A stretch of 64,000 nucleotides of DNA from NCBI GenBank assembly GCA_040752855.1, contig JBFMHP010000007.1, forward strand, positions 1 to 64,000, written 5' to 3'. Each line of letters begins with the position of its first letter. Position 1 is the stretch's first letter. A program made the translations under genes and the position numbers. This DNA is from JBFMHP01 sp040752855 (GTDB lineage Bacteria > Pseudomonadota > Gammaproteobacteria > RBG-16-57-12). Positions 1-7,258 of this stretch are shown piece by piece. Under the pieces are notes generated by a model, which saw nothing but the letters and a program-made list of their open reading frames with translations, did not search any database and was not told the origin of the DNA.

Positions 1-37
1 ACTTCGGTCTTTTCTGATAAAAATTAATAAGATATAG

Positions 38-79
38 AAAACCCTGGTCAGGGTTGCAAAATGACTTGGGTTTTTTTTT
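38..79 (+). terminator. Terminator-like hairpins at the S10/spc operon boundary
   Basis: Two mutually exclusive stems are visible. A compact one pairs AACCCTG (40-46) with CAGGGTT (49-55). A longer one pairs AAAACCC (38-44) with GGGTTTT (68-74) and runs into a nine-T tract at 71-79. The position, just before rplN, matches the boundary between S10 and spc operons known in enterobacteria. The last codons of rpsQ would be expected at the very start of the window (a stop TAA lies at 25-27), but too little is present to prove it. Confidence 0.4.
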
Positions 80-94
80 ATTTGATGGTAATAT
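66..94 (+). promoter_or_regulatory. Candidate spc operon promoter (extended -10)
   Basis: TTGGGT (66-71), a 17-base spacer and TAATAT (89-94) preceded by TG at 86-87 form an extended -10 sigma70 promoter. It lies about 55 bases upstream of rplN, where the spc promoter is expected. The -35 box overlaps the T-rich end of the terminator-like hairpin, so ending the upstream operon and starting this one share the same bases. This is inferred from consensus only. Confidence 0.5.
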
Positions 95-147
95 GCGCAC
101 CCCTGAAGCGGGCAAGACGCAAACACAGGTTTTTTGGAGAGTTACCA

Positions 148-516
148 ATGATTCAGATGCAGTCGACCCTTGATGTGGCTGATAACAGCGGTGCACGCAA
201 ACTGATGTGTATCAAGGTGTTAGGCGGTTCTCATCGTCGTTATGCCAACGTCGGGGATGTCATCAAGGTGAGCATTAAGGAAGCGATCCCGCGCGGCAAG
301 GTTAAAAAAGGCGACGTTTATAATGCCCTGGTAGTGCGCACCCGCAAAGGCGTCCGTCGTGCGGACGGCTCGATTGTGCGCTTCGACACCAATGCGGCGG
401 TCCTGTTGACCACGAAGCTTGAGCCTGTGGGAACCCGTATCTTTGGTCCGGTGACACGCGAATTGCGTACTGAGCAGTTCATGAAGATCGTTTCGCTCGC
501 GCCTGAAGTGCTGTGA
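148..516 (+). CDS. rplN: 50S ribosomal protein L14
   Basis: L14 binds 23S rRNA at the subunit interface of the large ribosomal subunit. The 122-residue product begins MIQMQSTLDVADNSGAR and matches the usual family length exactly. An in-frame ATG at 61 would add 29 residues unlike any L14, so the start is placed at 148, which follows a TTTGGAGAG ribosome binding site (134-142). It is the first gene of the spc operon and is followed 21 bases later by rplX. Confidence 0.97.
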   Translation: MIQMQSTLDVADNSGARKLMCIKVLGGSHRRYANVGDVIKVSIKEAIPRGKVKKGDVYNALVVRTRKGVRRADGSIVRFDTNAAVLLTTKLEPVGTRIFGPVTRELRTEQFMKIVSLAPEVL

Positions 517-537
517 TCTGTCAAGAGAGTTAAGAAA

Positions 538-855
538 ATGCGCAAGATCAAAAAAGGTGATGAAGTTGTCGTGCTCGCTGGCAAGGACAAGGGCAAGCGT
601 GGTGCGGTCAAATCTGTTGTTTCAGACAGCTATGTTGTGGTTGAAAATGTGAATGTGGCCAAGCGCCACGTCAGACCGAACCCGATGCGCGGAGTCGCGG
701 GAGGTATCGTCGAAAAGGAAATGCCGATTCACGCTTCCAATGTGGCGCTTTTCAATTCCGCCACGGGCAAAGCCGATCGTGTCGGCTTTCGAGTGCTTGA
801 GGACGGGCGCAAGGTGCGCTTCTTCAAGTCTAATAATGAATTAGTAGATGCATAA
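538..855 (+). CDS. rplX: 50S ribosomal protein L24
   Basis: L24 is an assembly-initiator protein that binds the 5' domain of 23S rRNA. The 105-residue product has the KOW motif at its N terminus (KKGDEVVVLAGKDKGKRG, about residues 5-22), typical of L24, and ends in the usual family position. It sits between rplN and rplE as in other spc operons. The start ATG follows GAGAGTTAAGAAA. Its 3' end reaches to within 16 bases of the rplE start. Confidence 0.97.
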   Translation: MRKIKKGDEVVVLAGKDKGKRGAVKSVVSDSYVVVENVNVAKRHVRPNPMRGVAGGIVEKEMPIHASNVALFNSATGKADRVGFRVLEDGRKVRFFKSNNELVDA

Positions 856-871
856 GTCGGGTAATTTTGTC

Positions 872-1411
872 ATGGCCAGGTTGCAGGAATATTACCGTCA
901 AACTGTCGTAAAGCAGATGATGGACAAGTTTGGGTATCAAAGCGTGATGCAGGTGCCCCGGATCACCAAGATCACTCTCAATATGGGTGTGGGTGAGGCT
1001 GTTGCCAATAAGAAAGTCATCGAAAGCGCGGTGGCGGATCTCGAAAAGATCAGTGGACAGAAACCTGTGGTGACCAAGGCGCGCCAGTCGGTGGCCGGGT
1101 TCAAGATTCGCGAAGGCTGGCCCATCGGTGTGAAGGTTACCTTGCGCAGCAAGCGCATGTATGAGTTTTTGGATCGCCTGATCAATATCTCTCTGCCGCG
1201 CGTGCGTGACTTCCGGGGCGTAAGCGGACGGTCATTCGATGGTCGTGGCAATTACAGCATGGGCGTGAAGGAGCAGATCATCTTCCCGGAAATCGATTTC
1301 GATAAGATCGATGCGCTGCGAGGTCTCGACATCACGGTCACGACCACGGCTAAAACCGATGAAGAGGGCCGCGCTTTGCTGGCCGCTTTCAACTTCCCGT
1401 TCAAGAGTTAA
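872..1411 (+). CDS. rplE: 50S ribosomal protein L5
   Basis: L5 binds 5S rRNA and contacts P-site tRNA in the central protuberance. The 179-residue product starting MARLQEYYRQTVV matches the Escherichia coli protein in length. An upstream in-frame ATG at 848 overlaps the end of rplX and would add eight residues not found in the family, so 872 is preferred although its ribosome binding site (GTCGGGTAA) is weak. In E. coli the start of this gene carries the S8 repressor site. No matching structure was resolved here by eye. Confidence 0.95.
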   Translation: MARLQEYYRQTVVKQMMDKFGYQSVMQVPRITKITLNMGVGEAVANKKVIESAVADLEKISGQKPVVTKARQSVAGFKIREGWPIGVKVTLRSKRMYEFLDRLINISLPRVRDFRGVSGRSFDGRGNYSMGVKEQIIFPEIDFDKIDALRGLDITVTTTAKTDEEGRALLAAFNFPFKS

Positions 1412-1424
1412 TTGAGGCGCTGCA

Positions 1425-1730
1425 ATGGCAAAACTTTCCATGATCAACCGCGAGAAGAAGCGCGAGAAGACTGTCAAGAAATACGCGACAAAGCGCGCCG
1501 AATTGAAGGCCAAGGCAGTCGATATGACTTTGAGCGCCGAAGTACGTGCCGAAGCCCGCGCCAGCCTGCAAAAGCTGCCGCGTAATGCCGGCCCGACGCG
1601 CATGAAAAATCGCTGCAAACTGACGGGCCGCACGCATGGTTACTATCGCAAGTTCGGCCTGTGCCGCAACAAATTGCGCGAAGCGGCGATGCGTGGAGAT
1701 ATTCCGGGTCTGGTCAAGGCCAGTTGGTAA
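1425..1730 (+). CDS. rpsN: 30S ribosomal protein S14 (long, zinc-free form)
   Basis: S14 belongs to the head of the small subunit. The 101-residue product is the long form common in proteobacteria. It lacks the two CxxC pairs of the short zinc-binding form, having only isolated cysteines at KNRCKLTGR and FGLCRNKLR. The conserved LPRNAGPTRMKNRC and GRTHGYYRKFGLCR segments are present. It lies 13 bases after rplE and 39 before rpsH. Confidence 0.97.
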   Translation: MAKLSMINREKKREKTVKKYATKRAELKAKAVDMTLSAEVRAEARASLQKLPRNAGPTRMKNRCKLTGRTHGYYRKFGLCRNKLREAAMRGDIPGLVKASW

Positions 1731-1769
1731 GTGTTGGCTTAGAGCAAGAATAGTTAGGAGTGAATTTTA

Positions 1770-2165
1770 ATGAGCATGCAAGATCCTATCGCCGACATGC
1801 TGACACGTATTCGCAACGCGCTGTCCGCAAACAAGACGCAGGCAACCATGACATCTTCCAAGATGAAGGTCGCGATTGCGCAATTGCTGAAGGATGAAGG
1901 CTATATCAACGGATACCGGACCGAGACTGCAGAAGGCAAAAACACTCTCGTGATCGATCTGAAGTACTACCGTAATAAGCCGGTCATCGAGCTGATCAAG
2001 CGCGTAAGCCGTCCTGGTCTGCGAGTTTATAAGAGCAAGGACGAGCTGCCGAAGGTTGTCGGCGGCATGGGTATCAGCATCATTTCTACATCAGCAGGCT
2101 TAATGACTGATCGCGCCGCTCGCAAAGCAGGGCATGGCGGCGAAGTTGTCTGCTACGTTGCGTAA
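1770..2165 (+). CDS. rpsH: 30S ribosomal protein S8
   Basis: S8 binds helix 21 of 16S rRNA and, in enterobacteria, represses translation of the spc operon. The 131-residue product starts MSMQDPIADMLTRIRNA and ends with the conserved GGEVVCYVA, both diagnostic. The start ATG follows a TTAGGAG ribosome binding site. It is one of the tightly spaced spc genes, with rplF starting 11 bases downstream. Confidence 0.97.
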   Translation: MSMQDPIADMLTRIRNALSANKTQATMTSSKMKVAIAQLLKDEGYINGYRTETAEGKNTLVIDLKYYRNKPVIELIKRVSRPGLRVYKSKDELPKVVGGMGISIISTSAGLMTDRAARKAGHGGEVVCYVA

Positions 2166-2176
2166 AGGGTTGACCG

Positions 2177-2710
2177 ATGTCTAGAGTGGCGAAAAATCCA
2201 GTTGTTATTCCGAGCGGTGTGGATGTCAACATCAGTGGCGGTGAGCTTGTCATTAAAGGCCCGAAGGGGACCTTGAAGCAGAAAATCGCGCCGTCAGTTG
2301 AAGTGAAGAAGGAAGACAACGCCATCGTATTCGCAGCGCGCAGCAAAGACCGCAAGGTCGTAGCCATGTCAGGCACCCTGCGCGCGTTGACCAACAATAT
2401 GGTCATTGGCGTGACCAAAGGCTTTGAGAAGAAGCTTTCTTTGGTAGGCGTAGGCTATCGCGCCCAGGCGCAAGGCAAGGCATTGAATCTAACCTTGGGC
2501 TTCTCGCACCCGGTCAGCTATCCAGTCCCGGAGGGAATCACTATCGAGACCCCCAGCCAGACTGAGATCGTGATCAAGGGTGTCAAGAAGGATCAAGTTG
2601 GTCAGGTGGCCGCTGAAATCCGCGCATACCGCGCCCCGGAGCCTTACAAAGGCAAGGGCGTGCGCTACGCGGATGAGCAGATTGTGCTGAAAGAGGCCAA
2701 GAAGAAATAA
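2177..2710 (+). CDS. rplF: 50S ribosomal protein L6
   Basis: L6 lies near the sarcin-ricin loop and helps form the translation factor binding site. The 177-residue product has the duplicated L6 fold and the C-terminal signature PEPYKGKGVRYADEQI (about residues 154-169). Length and start (MSRVAKNPVVIPSGV) match the family. It is preceded by rpsH and followed by rplR after 15 bases. Confidence 0.97.
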   Translation: MSRVAKNPVVIPSGVDVNISGGELVIKGPKGTLKQKIAPSVEVKKEDNAIVFAARSKDRKVVAMSGTLRALTNNMVIGVTKGFEKKLSLVGVGYRAQAQGKALNLTLGFSHPVSYPVPEGITIETPSQTEIVIKGVKKDQVGQVAAEIRAYRAPEPYKGKGVRYADEQIVLKEAKKK

Positions 2711-2725
2711 ACATAGGTGCAAGCA

Positions 2726-3079
2726 ATGGATAAGAAACTTTCCCGTATACGTCGTGCACGCCGCACGCGCGCCAAGATTAAAGAGCTTGGCATTCATCGT
2801 CTTTGCGTCCATCGCACACCTCGGCACATTTATGCCCAGGTCATTGCACCGGACGGCGCGCGCGTGGTCGCCGCTGCCTCTACGGTTGAGGCCTCTGTCA
2901 AGGCTGATATCAACTACACAGGCAACGCGGGTTCAGCGGCGCACGTGGGCAAGGTGATCGCCGAGCGCGCCAAGGCGGCGGGTATATCGAAGGTCGCCTT
3001 CGACCGCGCTGGTTTTAAATATCATGGTCGCATCAAGGCGTTGGCCGATGCGGCGCGTGAAAATGGCTTAGAGTTCTAA
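2726..3079 (+). CDS. rplR: 50S ribosomal protein L18
   Basis: L18 brings 5S rRNA into the large subunit together with L5. The 117-residue product begins MDKKLSRIRRARRTRAKI and contains HRTPRHIYAQVIAPDG, typical of the family. A start nine bases upstream (GTG, 2717) is possible, but the AGG at 2715-2717 is well placed for the ATG at 2726 and gives the E. coli length exactly. It is followed by rpsE. Confidence 0.96.
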   Translation: MDKKLSRIRRARRTRAKIKELGIHRLCVHRTPRHIYAQVIAPDGARVVAAASTVEASVKADINYTGNAGSAAHVGKVIAERAKAAGISKVAFDRAGFKYHGRIKALADAARENGLEF

Positions 3080-3089
3080 GGGGAATATT

Positions 3090-3596
3090 GTGGCAGGCTT
3101 CGAACAAAATCAAAGTTCAGACGAGCTCCTCGAGAAACTGATCGCGGTCAATCGGGTTGCCAAAACCGTCAAGGGTGGTCGCATCTTCAGCTTTACCGCA
3201 TTGACTGTCGTAGGTGACGGCAAAGGCAATATCGGGTTCGGGCGCGGCAAGGCGCGCGAAGTGCCGGCGGCCATACAAAAGGCCATGCAGAGCGCGCGCA
3301 AGAGTATGCGCAAGGTCAGCTTGAAGGGCAGCACGTTGTACTTCCCGGCGACCGCATCGCATGGTGCGTCAAAGGTCTACATGCAGCCCGCGTCGGAAGG
3401 TACCGGCATCATCGCCGGCGGCGCCATGCGAGCGGTGTTTGAAGTCGTCGGCGTTACCGACGTGTTGGCCAAGTGCATCGGTTCAAGCAATCCAGTCAAC
3501 GTGGTTCGCGCCACCATCAAGGGTTTGACGGGCATTTCATCCCCGGAACACATGGCTGCAAAGCGCGGTAAAACAGTACAAGAAATTCTGGACTAA
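3090..3596 (+). CDS. rpsE: 30S ribosomal protein S5
   Basis: S5 helps maintain decoding accuracy at the mRNA entry site. The 168-residue product starts at a GTG codon after AAGGGGAATATT. It carries the N-terminal double-stranded RNA-binding fold and the conserved GRIFSFTALTVVGDGKGNIG and GTGIIAGGAMRAVFEVVG segments. Length matches the family (167 in E. coli). It sits between rplR and rpmD as expected. Confidence 0.97.
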   Translation: MAGFEQNQSSDELLEKLIAVNRVAKTVKGGRIFSFTALTVVGDGKGNIGFGRGKAREVPAAIQKAMQSARKSMRKVSLKGSTLYFPATASHGASKVYMQPASEGTGIIAGGAMRAVFEVVGVTDVLAKCIGSSNPVNVVRATIKGLTGISSPEHMAAKRGKTVQEILD

Positions 3597-3601
3597 GTGT
3601 C

Positions 3602-3787
3602 ATGGCTAACAGTACGGTAAAAGTTACTCTGGTTAAAAGCTTGAGCGGGCGTTTGGCTTCGCACAAGGCCTGTGTCGCAGGGCTTGGGATACGTCGCATC
3701 CATCAAACCGTTGAAGTGCCAAATACGCCGGAAAATCGTGGGATGATCAACAAGGTCTCCTATATGCTGAAGGTTGAGGAAAACTAA
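3602..3787 (+). CDS. rpmD: 50S ribosomal protein L30
   Basis: L30 is a small large-subunit protein. The 61-residue product (MANSTVKVTLVKSLSGR at the N terminus) includes the family's typical GLGIRRIHQTVEVPNTPENRG segment, with the G-L-R/K-R-x-H core. Its stop codon comes one base before the start of rplO, so translation of the two is probably coupled. The gene lies five bases after rpsE. Confidence 0.96.
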   Translation: MANSTVKVTLVKSLSGRLASHKACVAGLGIRRIHQTVEVPNTPENRGMINKVSYMLKVEEN

Positions 3788-3788
3788 C

Positions 3789-4223
3789 ATGCGCTTGAAT
3801 ACATTACGGCCAGGCGAAGGCTCAAAGAAGGCCCCAAAGCGTGTCGGGCGTGGTATCGGCTCTGGCCTGGGCAAGACCTGCGGTCGCGGCCATAAGGGGC
3901 AAACCTCCCGTGCCGGCGGCTTTCATAAGGTCGGATTCGAAGGCGGTCAGATGCCGCTCTATCGCCGTATCCCGAAGGTTGGATTCACGTCACTGAAGCA
4001 GATGACGACAGCGGAAATTCGCCTCGGCGAGCTGGAGTCGCTGGGTGTGACCGAGATCGATTTGATCGCGCTGAAGAATGCCAATGTTATCCGTAACGAC
4101 ATTCAGCGTGCGAAGATCATTCTTTCGGGCAAGATAACCAAGGCGGTAACGATCCGTGGTTTGGGCGTGACTAAGGGTGCTCGTGCGGCCATCGAAGCTG
4201 CTGGCGGCAAGATCGAAGGCTGA
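3789..4223 (+). CDS. rplO: 50S ribosomal protein L15
   Basis: L15 is a late-assembly protein of the large subunit with a long glycine- and arginine-rich N-terminal extension that threads through rRNA (GRGIGSGLGKTCGRGHKGQ, about residues 21-39). The start MRLNTLRPGEG gives 144 residues, the E. coli length. An earlier in-frame ATG at 3774 lies inside rpmD and is not needed. The stop codon TGA overlaps the secY ATG by one base. Confidence 0.96.
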   Translation: MRLNTLRPGEGSKKAPKRVGRGIGSGLGKTCGRGHKGQTSRAGGFHKVGFEGGQMPLYRRIPKVGFTSLKQMTTAEIRLGELESLGVTEIDLIALKNANVIRNDIQRAKIILSGKITKAVTIRGLGVTKGARAAIEAAGGKIEG

Positions 4224-5575
4224 TGGCTACGCCAACTAAAGTCGGCGCGTCGCCTTTGACGTCCGGGAAACTGACTGATCTAAAGCAGCGGCTGTTGTTC
4301 CTGCTGGGAGCAATCATCGTCTTCCGTGTCGGTGCGCATATCCCGGTTCCTGGGATCAACCCTGATGCGCTGGCGGCCCTCTTCGATCAGCAGCGCGGCA
4401 CGATTGTGGACATGTTTAACATGTTCTCCGGTGGCGCGCTCGAGCGATTGACGGTGTTTGCCCTGGGCGTGATGCCCTATATTTCGGCATCGATTATCAT
4501 GCAGCTGTTGGCGGTGGTAGTCCCGTCGCTTGAACAGCTCAAAAAAGAGGGGGAGTCCGGACGGCGCAAGATCACGCAGTACACGCGGTATGGAACGTTG
4601 GCGCTCGCCACCTTCCAATCGATAGGTATCTCGATCGCGCTGCAAAATCAGCAGATCGGCGGGATGTCTGTGGTCGTCGAGCCGGGGCCGGCGTTTATGA
4701 TCGGGGCGGTCACCTCTCTGATCGCCGGCACGATGTTTCTGATGTGGCTCGGCGAGCAGGTGACGGAGCGGGGTATCGGCAACGGGATCTCGATCATCAT
4801 TTTCGCCTCTATTGTCGCCGGCTTGCCGTCTGCCATCGGCTCCACGCTGGAGCTGACGCGCGTAGGTGAGATGAGCGTTTTCACGATCATCTTGCTGGTG
4901 GCGATGACGATTCTCGTGACAGGCTTTGTGGTGTTTGTCGAGCGCGGTCAGCGCCGCATCACGGTTAACTACGCCCGCCGTCAACAGGGGCGCCGCGTGC
5001 TGGCCGGGCAGGCAACACACCTGCCATTGAAGCTGAATATGGCCGGTGTCATCCCACCGATCTTTGCCTCGAGCATTATTTTGTTCCCGGCAACGATCGC
5101 CAGTTGGTTTGCGACATCGGAGGGTATGGATTGGCTGAAGGATCTGGCGACCTACTTGTCGCCCGGGCAGCCCTTGTACGTGATGCTGTATGCGGCTGCG
5201 ATCATCTTCTTCTGCTTTTTCTATACTGCGCTGGTCTTCAATCCGCGGGAGACGGCCGACAACCTGAAGCGCTCCGGAGCCTTTATTCCCGGCGTGCGCC
5301 CAGGTGAGCACACGGCGAAGTATATTGACAAGGTCATGTCTCGCCTGACGGTGGCGGGGGCGGCATACATCACCCTGGTGTGTCTGTTGCCCGAGTTTCT
5401 GATTTTGAAGTGGAATGTCCCCTTCTATTTTGGAGGAACATCCCTGCTGATCATTGTCGTGGTGGTAATGGACTTCATGGCGCAGGTTCAGGCCCACTTG
5501 ATGTCAATGCAATATGAAGGGCTGATGAAGAAGGCCAATCTGCGCGGTTACGGCCGTGCGGGTGTCCCTCGATAG
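4223..5575 (+). CDS. secY: Preprotein translocase subunit SecY
   Basis: SecY is the membrane channel of the Sec translocon, working with SecE, SecG and SecA to export and insert proteins. The 450-residue product is close to the usual length (443 in E. coli) and shows ten hydrophobic segments. SecY hallmarks seen are LGVMPYISASIIMQLL (plug/TM2 region) and NPRETADNLKRSGAFIPGVR (cytoplasmic loop). It overlaps rplO by one base (TGATG), so the two are translationally coupled, the normal arrangement in the spc operon. Confidence 0.97.
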   Translation: MATPTKVGASPLTSGKLTDLKQRLLFLLGAIIVFRVGAHIPVPGINPDALAALFDQQRGTIVDMFNMFSGGALERLTVFALGVMPYISASIIMQLLAVVVPSLEQLKKEGESGRRKITQYTRYGTLALATFQSIGISIALQNQQIGGMSVVVEPGPAFMIGAVTSLIAGTMFLMWLGEQVTERGIGNGISIIIFASIVAGLPSAIGSTLELTRVGEMSVFTIILLVAMTILVTGFVVFVERGQRRITVNYARRQQGRRVLAGQATHLPLKLNMAGVIPPIFASSIILFPATIASWFATSEGMDWLKDLATYLSPGQPLYVMLYAAAIIFFCFFYTALVFNPRETADNLKRSGAFIPGVRPGEHTAKYIDKVMSRLTVAGAAYITLVCLLPEFLILKWNVPFYFGGTSLLIIVVVVMDFMAQVQAHLMSMQYEGLMKKANLRGYGRAGVPR

Positions 5576-5605
5576 GTTCTAGGTTTTATTTGCTGGAGAA
5601 ATGGT

Positions 5606-5719
5606 ATGAAGGTCCGTGCATCAGTCAAGAAGCTGTGCCGTAACTGCAAGATAATCCGCCGGAAAGGTGTGGTTCGCGTGATCTGCAAGGAAACGCGGCA
5701 CAAACAGCGTCAAGGCTAA
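5606..5719 (+). CDS. rpmJ: 50S ribosomal protein L36
   Basis: L36 is the smallest ribosomal protein and stabilises 23S rRNA. The 37-residue product begins MKVRASVKKLCRNCK. It keeps the zinc ribbon residues C11, C14, C27 and H32, so it is the zinc-binding type. The ATG at 5606 is preferred over the one at 5601 because it is in the right frame and lies nine bases after GGAG (5595-5598). It closes the spc operon, 30 bases after secY. Confidence 0.95.
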   Translation: MKVRASVKKLCRNCKIIRRKGVVRVICKETRHKQRQG

Positions 5720-5726
5720 TAAGGTC

Positions 5727-5755
5727 TTGAAACTTTTTCGGAATCTAAGTAGAAT
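5727..5755 (+). promoter_or_regulatory. Alpha operon promoter
   Basis: TTGAAA (5727-5732), a 17-base spacer and TAGAAT (5750-5755) form a near-consensus sigma70 promoter in the 81-base gap between rpmJ and rpsM. Transcription would start near 5762, giving a short leader. GCGC (5759-5762) and GGCGC (5768-5772) could form a small hairpin. In E. coli the alpha leader is the S4 repressor target, but the fold here is too short to assign that role. Confidence 0.65.
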
Positions 5756-5800
5756 TCGCGCTCCTTGGGCGCAGCAGAGTTGATTTAGGAGAGATATAGA

Positions 5801-6157
5801 ATGGCGCGTATTGCTGGCGTAAACGTACCAGACAACAAGCACGCGGTGATTGCGTTGACCTCGATCTACGGCATCGGGCGCACGCGAGCAAAGCAGATCT
5901 GCGAAAACGCAGGCATCCGCCCTGATATCAAGGTGCGGGAGCTTGGTGAGCCGGATCTGGATAAACTGCGTGCCGAGACCGCAAAGTTTGTCGTCGAGGG
6001 TGATCTCCGTCGTGAAATCTCAATGAATATCAAGCGATTGATGGATATCGGCTCATATCGCGGCATGCGCCATCGTCGTTCCCTGCCGGTACGCGGTCAG
6101 CGTACGCGTACTAACGCGCGGACACGCAAGGGCCCGCGTCGCATGGTCAAGAAATAA
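5801..6157 (+). CDS. rpsM: 30S ribosomal protein S13
   Basis: S13 forms bridges from the head of the small subunit to the large subunit. The 118-residue product begins MARIAGVNVPDNKHAVIAL and ends in the basic tail GPRRMVKK. The SYRGMRHRRSLPVRGQRTRTN signature (about residues 86-106) is diagnostic. A TTTAGGAGAG ribosome binding site precedes the ATG. It is the first gene of the alpha operon. Confidence 0.97.
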   Translation: MARIAGVNVPDNKHAVIALTSIYGIGRTRAKQICENAGIRPDIKVRELGEPDLDKLRAETAKFVVEGDLRREISMNIKRLMDIGSYRGMRHRRSLPVRGQRTRTNARTRKGPRRMVKK

Positions 6158-6174
6158 TAGGTTGGTGAATACAA

Positions 6175-6564
6175 ATGTCTAAAGCTCCTGTACGTACTCG
6201 TAAGCGCGTAAAACGCAATGTGGTGGATGGTATCGCACACATCCGCGCGAGCTTCAACAATACGATTATCACCATCACTGACCGTCAAGGAAATACCCTT
6301 TGCTGGGCAACTTCCGGCGGCAGCGGTTTTCGCGGCTCTAGAAAGAGCACGCCGTTCGCGGCCCAGGTCGCGGCCGAGCGCGCCGGGTCTGCTGCGCTGG
6401 AAATGGGCGTGAAGAATCTCGATGTGAATGTCTGCGGGCCGGGCCCTGGTCGTGAGTCTGCAGTACGCTCCTTGAACGCGCTCGGGTTTAAGATTAGTTC
6501 AATTTCGGATGTCACACCTATTCCTCACAATGGTTGCCGTCCACCAAAGAAACGTCGTGTGTAA
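6175..6564 (+). CDS. rpsK: 30S ribosomal protein S11
   Basis: S11 lies on the platform of the small subunit near the E site. The 129-residue product has the family's conserved GIAHIRASFNNTIITITD near the N terminus and ends DVTPIPHNGCRPPKKRRV, almost invariant in bacteria. It follows rpsM by 17 bases and precedes rpsD by 12 bases. Confidence 0.97.
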   Translation: MSKAPVRTRKRVKRNVVDGIAHIRASFNNTIITITDRQGNTLCWATSGGSGFRGSRKSTPFAAQVAAERAGSAALEMGVKNLDVNVCGPGPGRESAVRSLNALGFKISSISDVTPIPHNGCRPPKKRRV

Positions 6565-6576
6565 CGGAGGCTGACC

Positions 6577-7203
6577 TTGGCTAGGTATATTGGTCCAAAA
6601 TGTCGTTTGTGTCGCCGTGAAGGTGAAAAGCTCTTTTTGAAGGGCGAAAAATGCTTCACGTCAAAATGCCCGGTTGAAAATCGCGCTTATGCGCCTGGTC
6701 AGCATGGTCAGAAGGGTGCGCGCTTGTCGGATTACGGCGGTCAGCTGCGTGCCAAGCAGAAGCTGCGCCGCATCTATGGCGTGCTTGAGGGCCAGTTCCG
6801 TCTGTACTATGAAGAAGCCGATCGTCTGCGCGGAGCTACTGGTGAAAACCTGTTGCAGCTGCTCGAGCGCCGGTTGGATAGCGTTGTCTATCGCATGGGG
6901 TTTGCAGCATCGCGCACCGAGGCCCGGCAGTTGGTTCGCCACAACTCCGTGCTGGTCAACGGCAAACGCGTGAACATCCCTTCGTATCAGGTCAGCGCCA
7001 GCGACGTGATTTCCATCACCGACAGTGCAAAGAACCAATTGCGCGTGAAAGCCGCGCTGGAGGCGACTCAGCAACGCGGGTTTGCCGACTGGGTGACCGT
7101 CGATGCAGGCAAAATGGAAGGCGTATTCAAGGCCGCGCCTGAGCGCAGTGATCTGCCATCCGATCTCAATGAACACTTGGTAGTGGAATTGTACTCTAAG
7201 TAA
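6577..7203 (+). CDS. rpsD: 30S ribosomal protein S4, zinc-finger form
   Basis: S4 nucleates 16S rRNA assembly and represses the alpha operon in enterobacteria. The 208-residue product starts at a TTG codon after ACGGAGG (6564-6570). The S4 RNA-binding domain spans about residues 98-160. The N terminus carries four cysteines, C9, C12, C26 and C31, in the spacing of the zinc-binding S4 of Thermus. E. coli S4 retains only the last of these. A zinc-binding S4 is uncommon among the gammaproteobacterial sequences I know. The identity is certain; zinc binding is inferred. Confidence 0.96.
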   Translation: MARYIGPKCRLCRREGEKLFLKGEKCFTSKCPVENRAYAPGQHGQKGARLSDYGGQLRAKQKLRRIYGVLEGQFRLYYEEADRLRGATGENLLQLLERRLDSVVYRMGFAASRTEARQLVRHNSVLVNGKRVNIPSYQVSASDVISITDSAKNQLRVKAALEATQQRGFADWVTVDAGKMEGVFKAAPERSDLPSDLNEHLVVELYSK

Positions 7204-7258
7204 TCAACTGCTTGGCCAGTTACACCATTAAGATCGATTAAAGCACAAGAGGATGAAT

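Noticed and set aside
4280..5497. 405-codon minus-strand frame opposite secY
   Set aside because: It is a high-GC shadow of secY, with composition (many H, R, Q) unlike a real protein.
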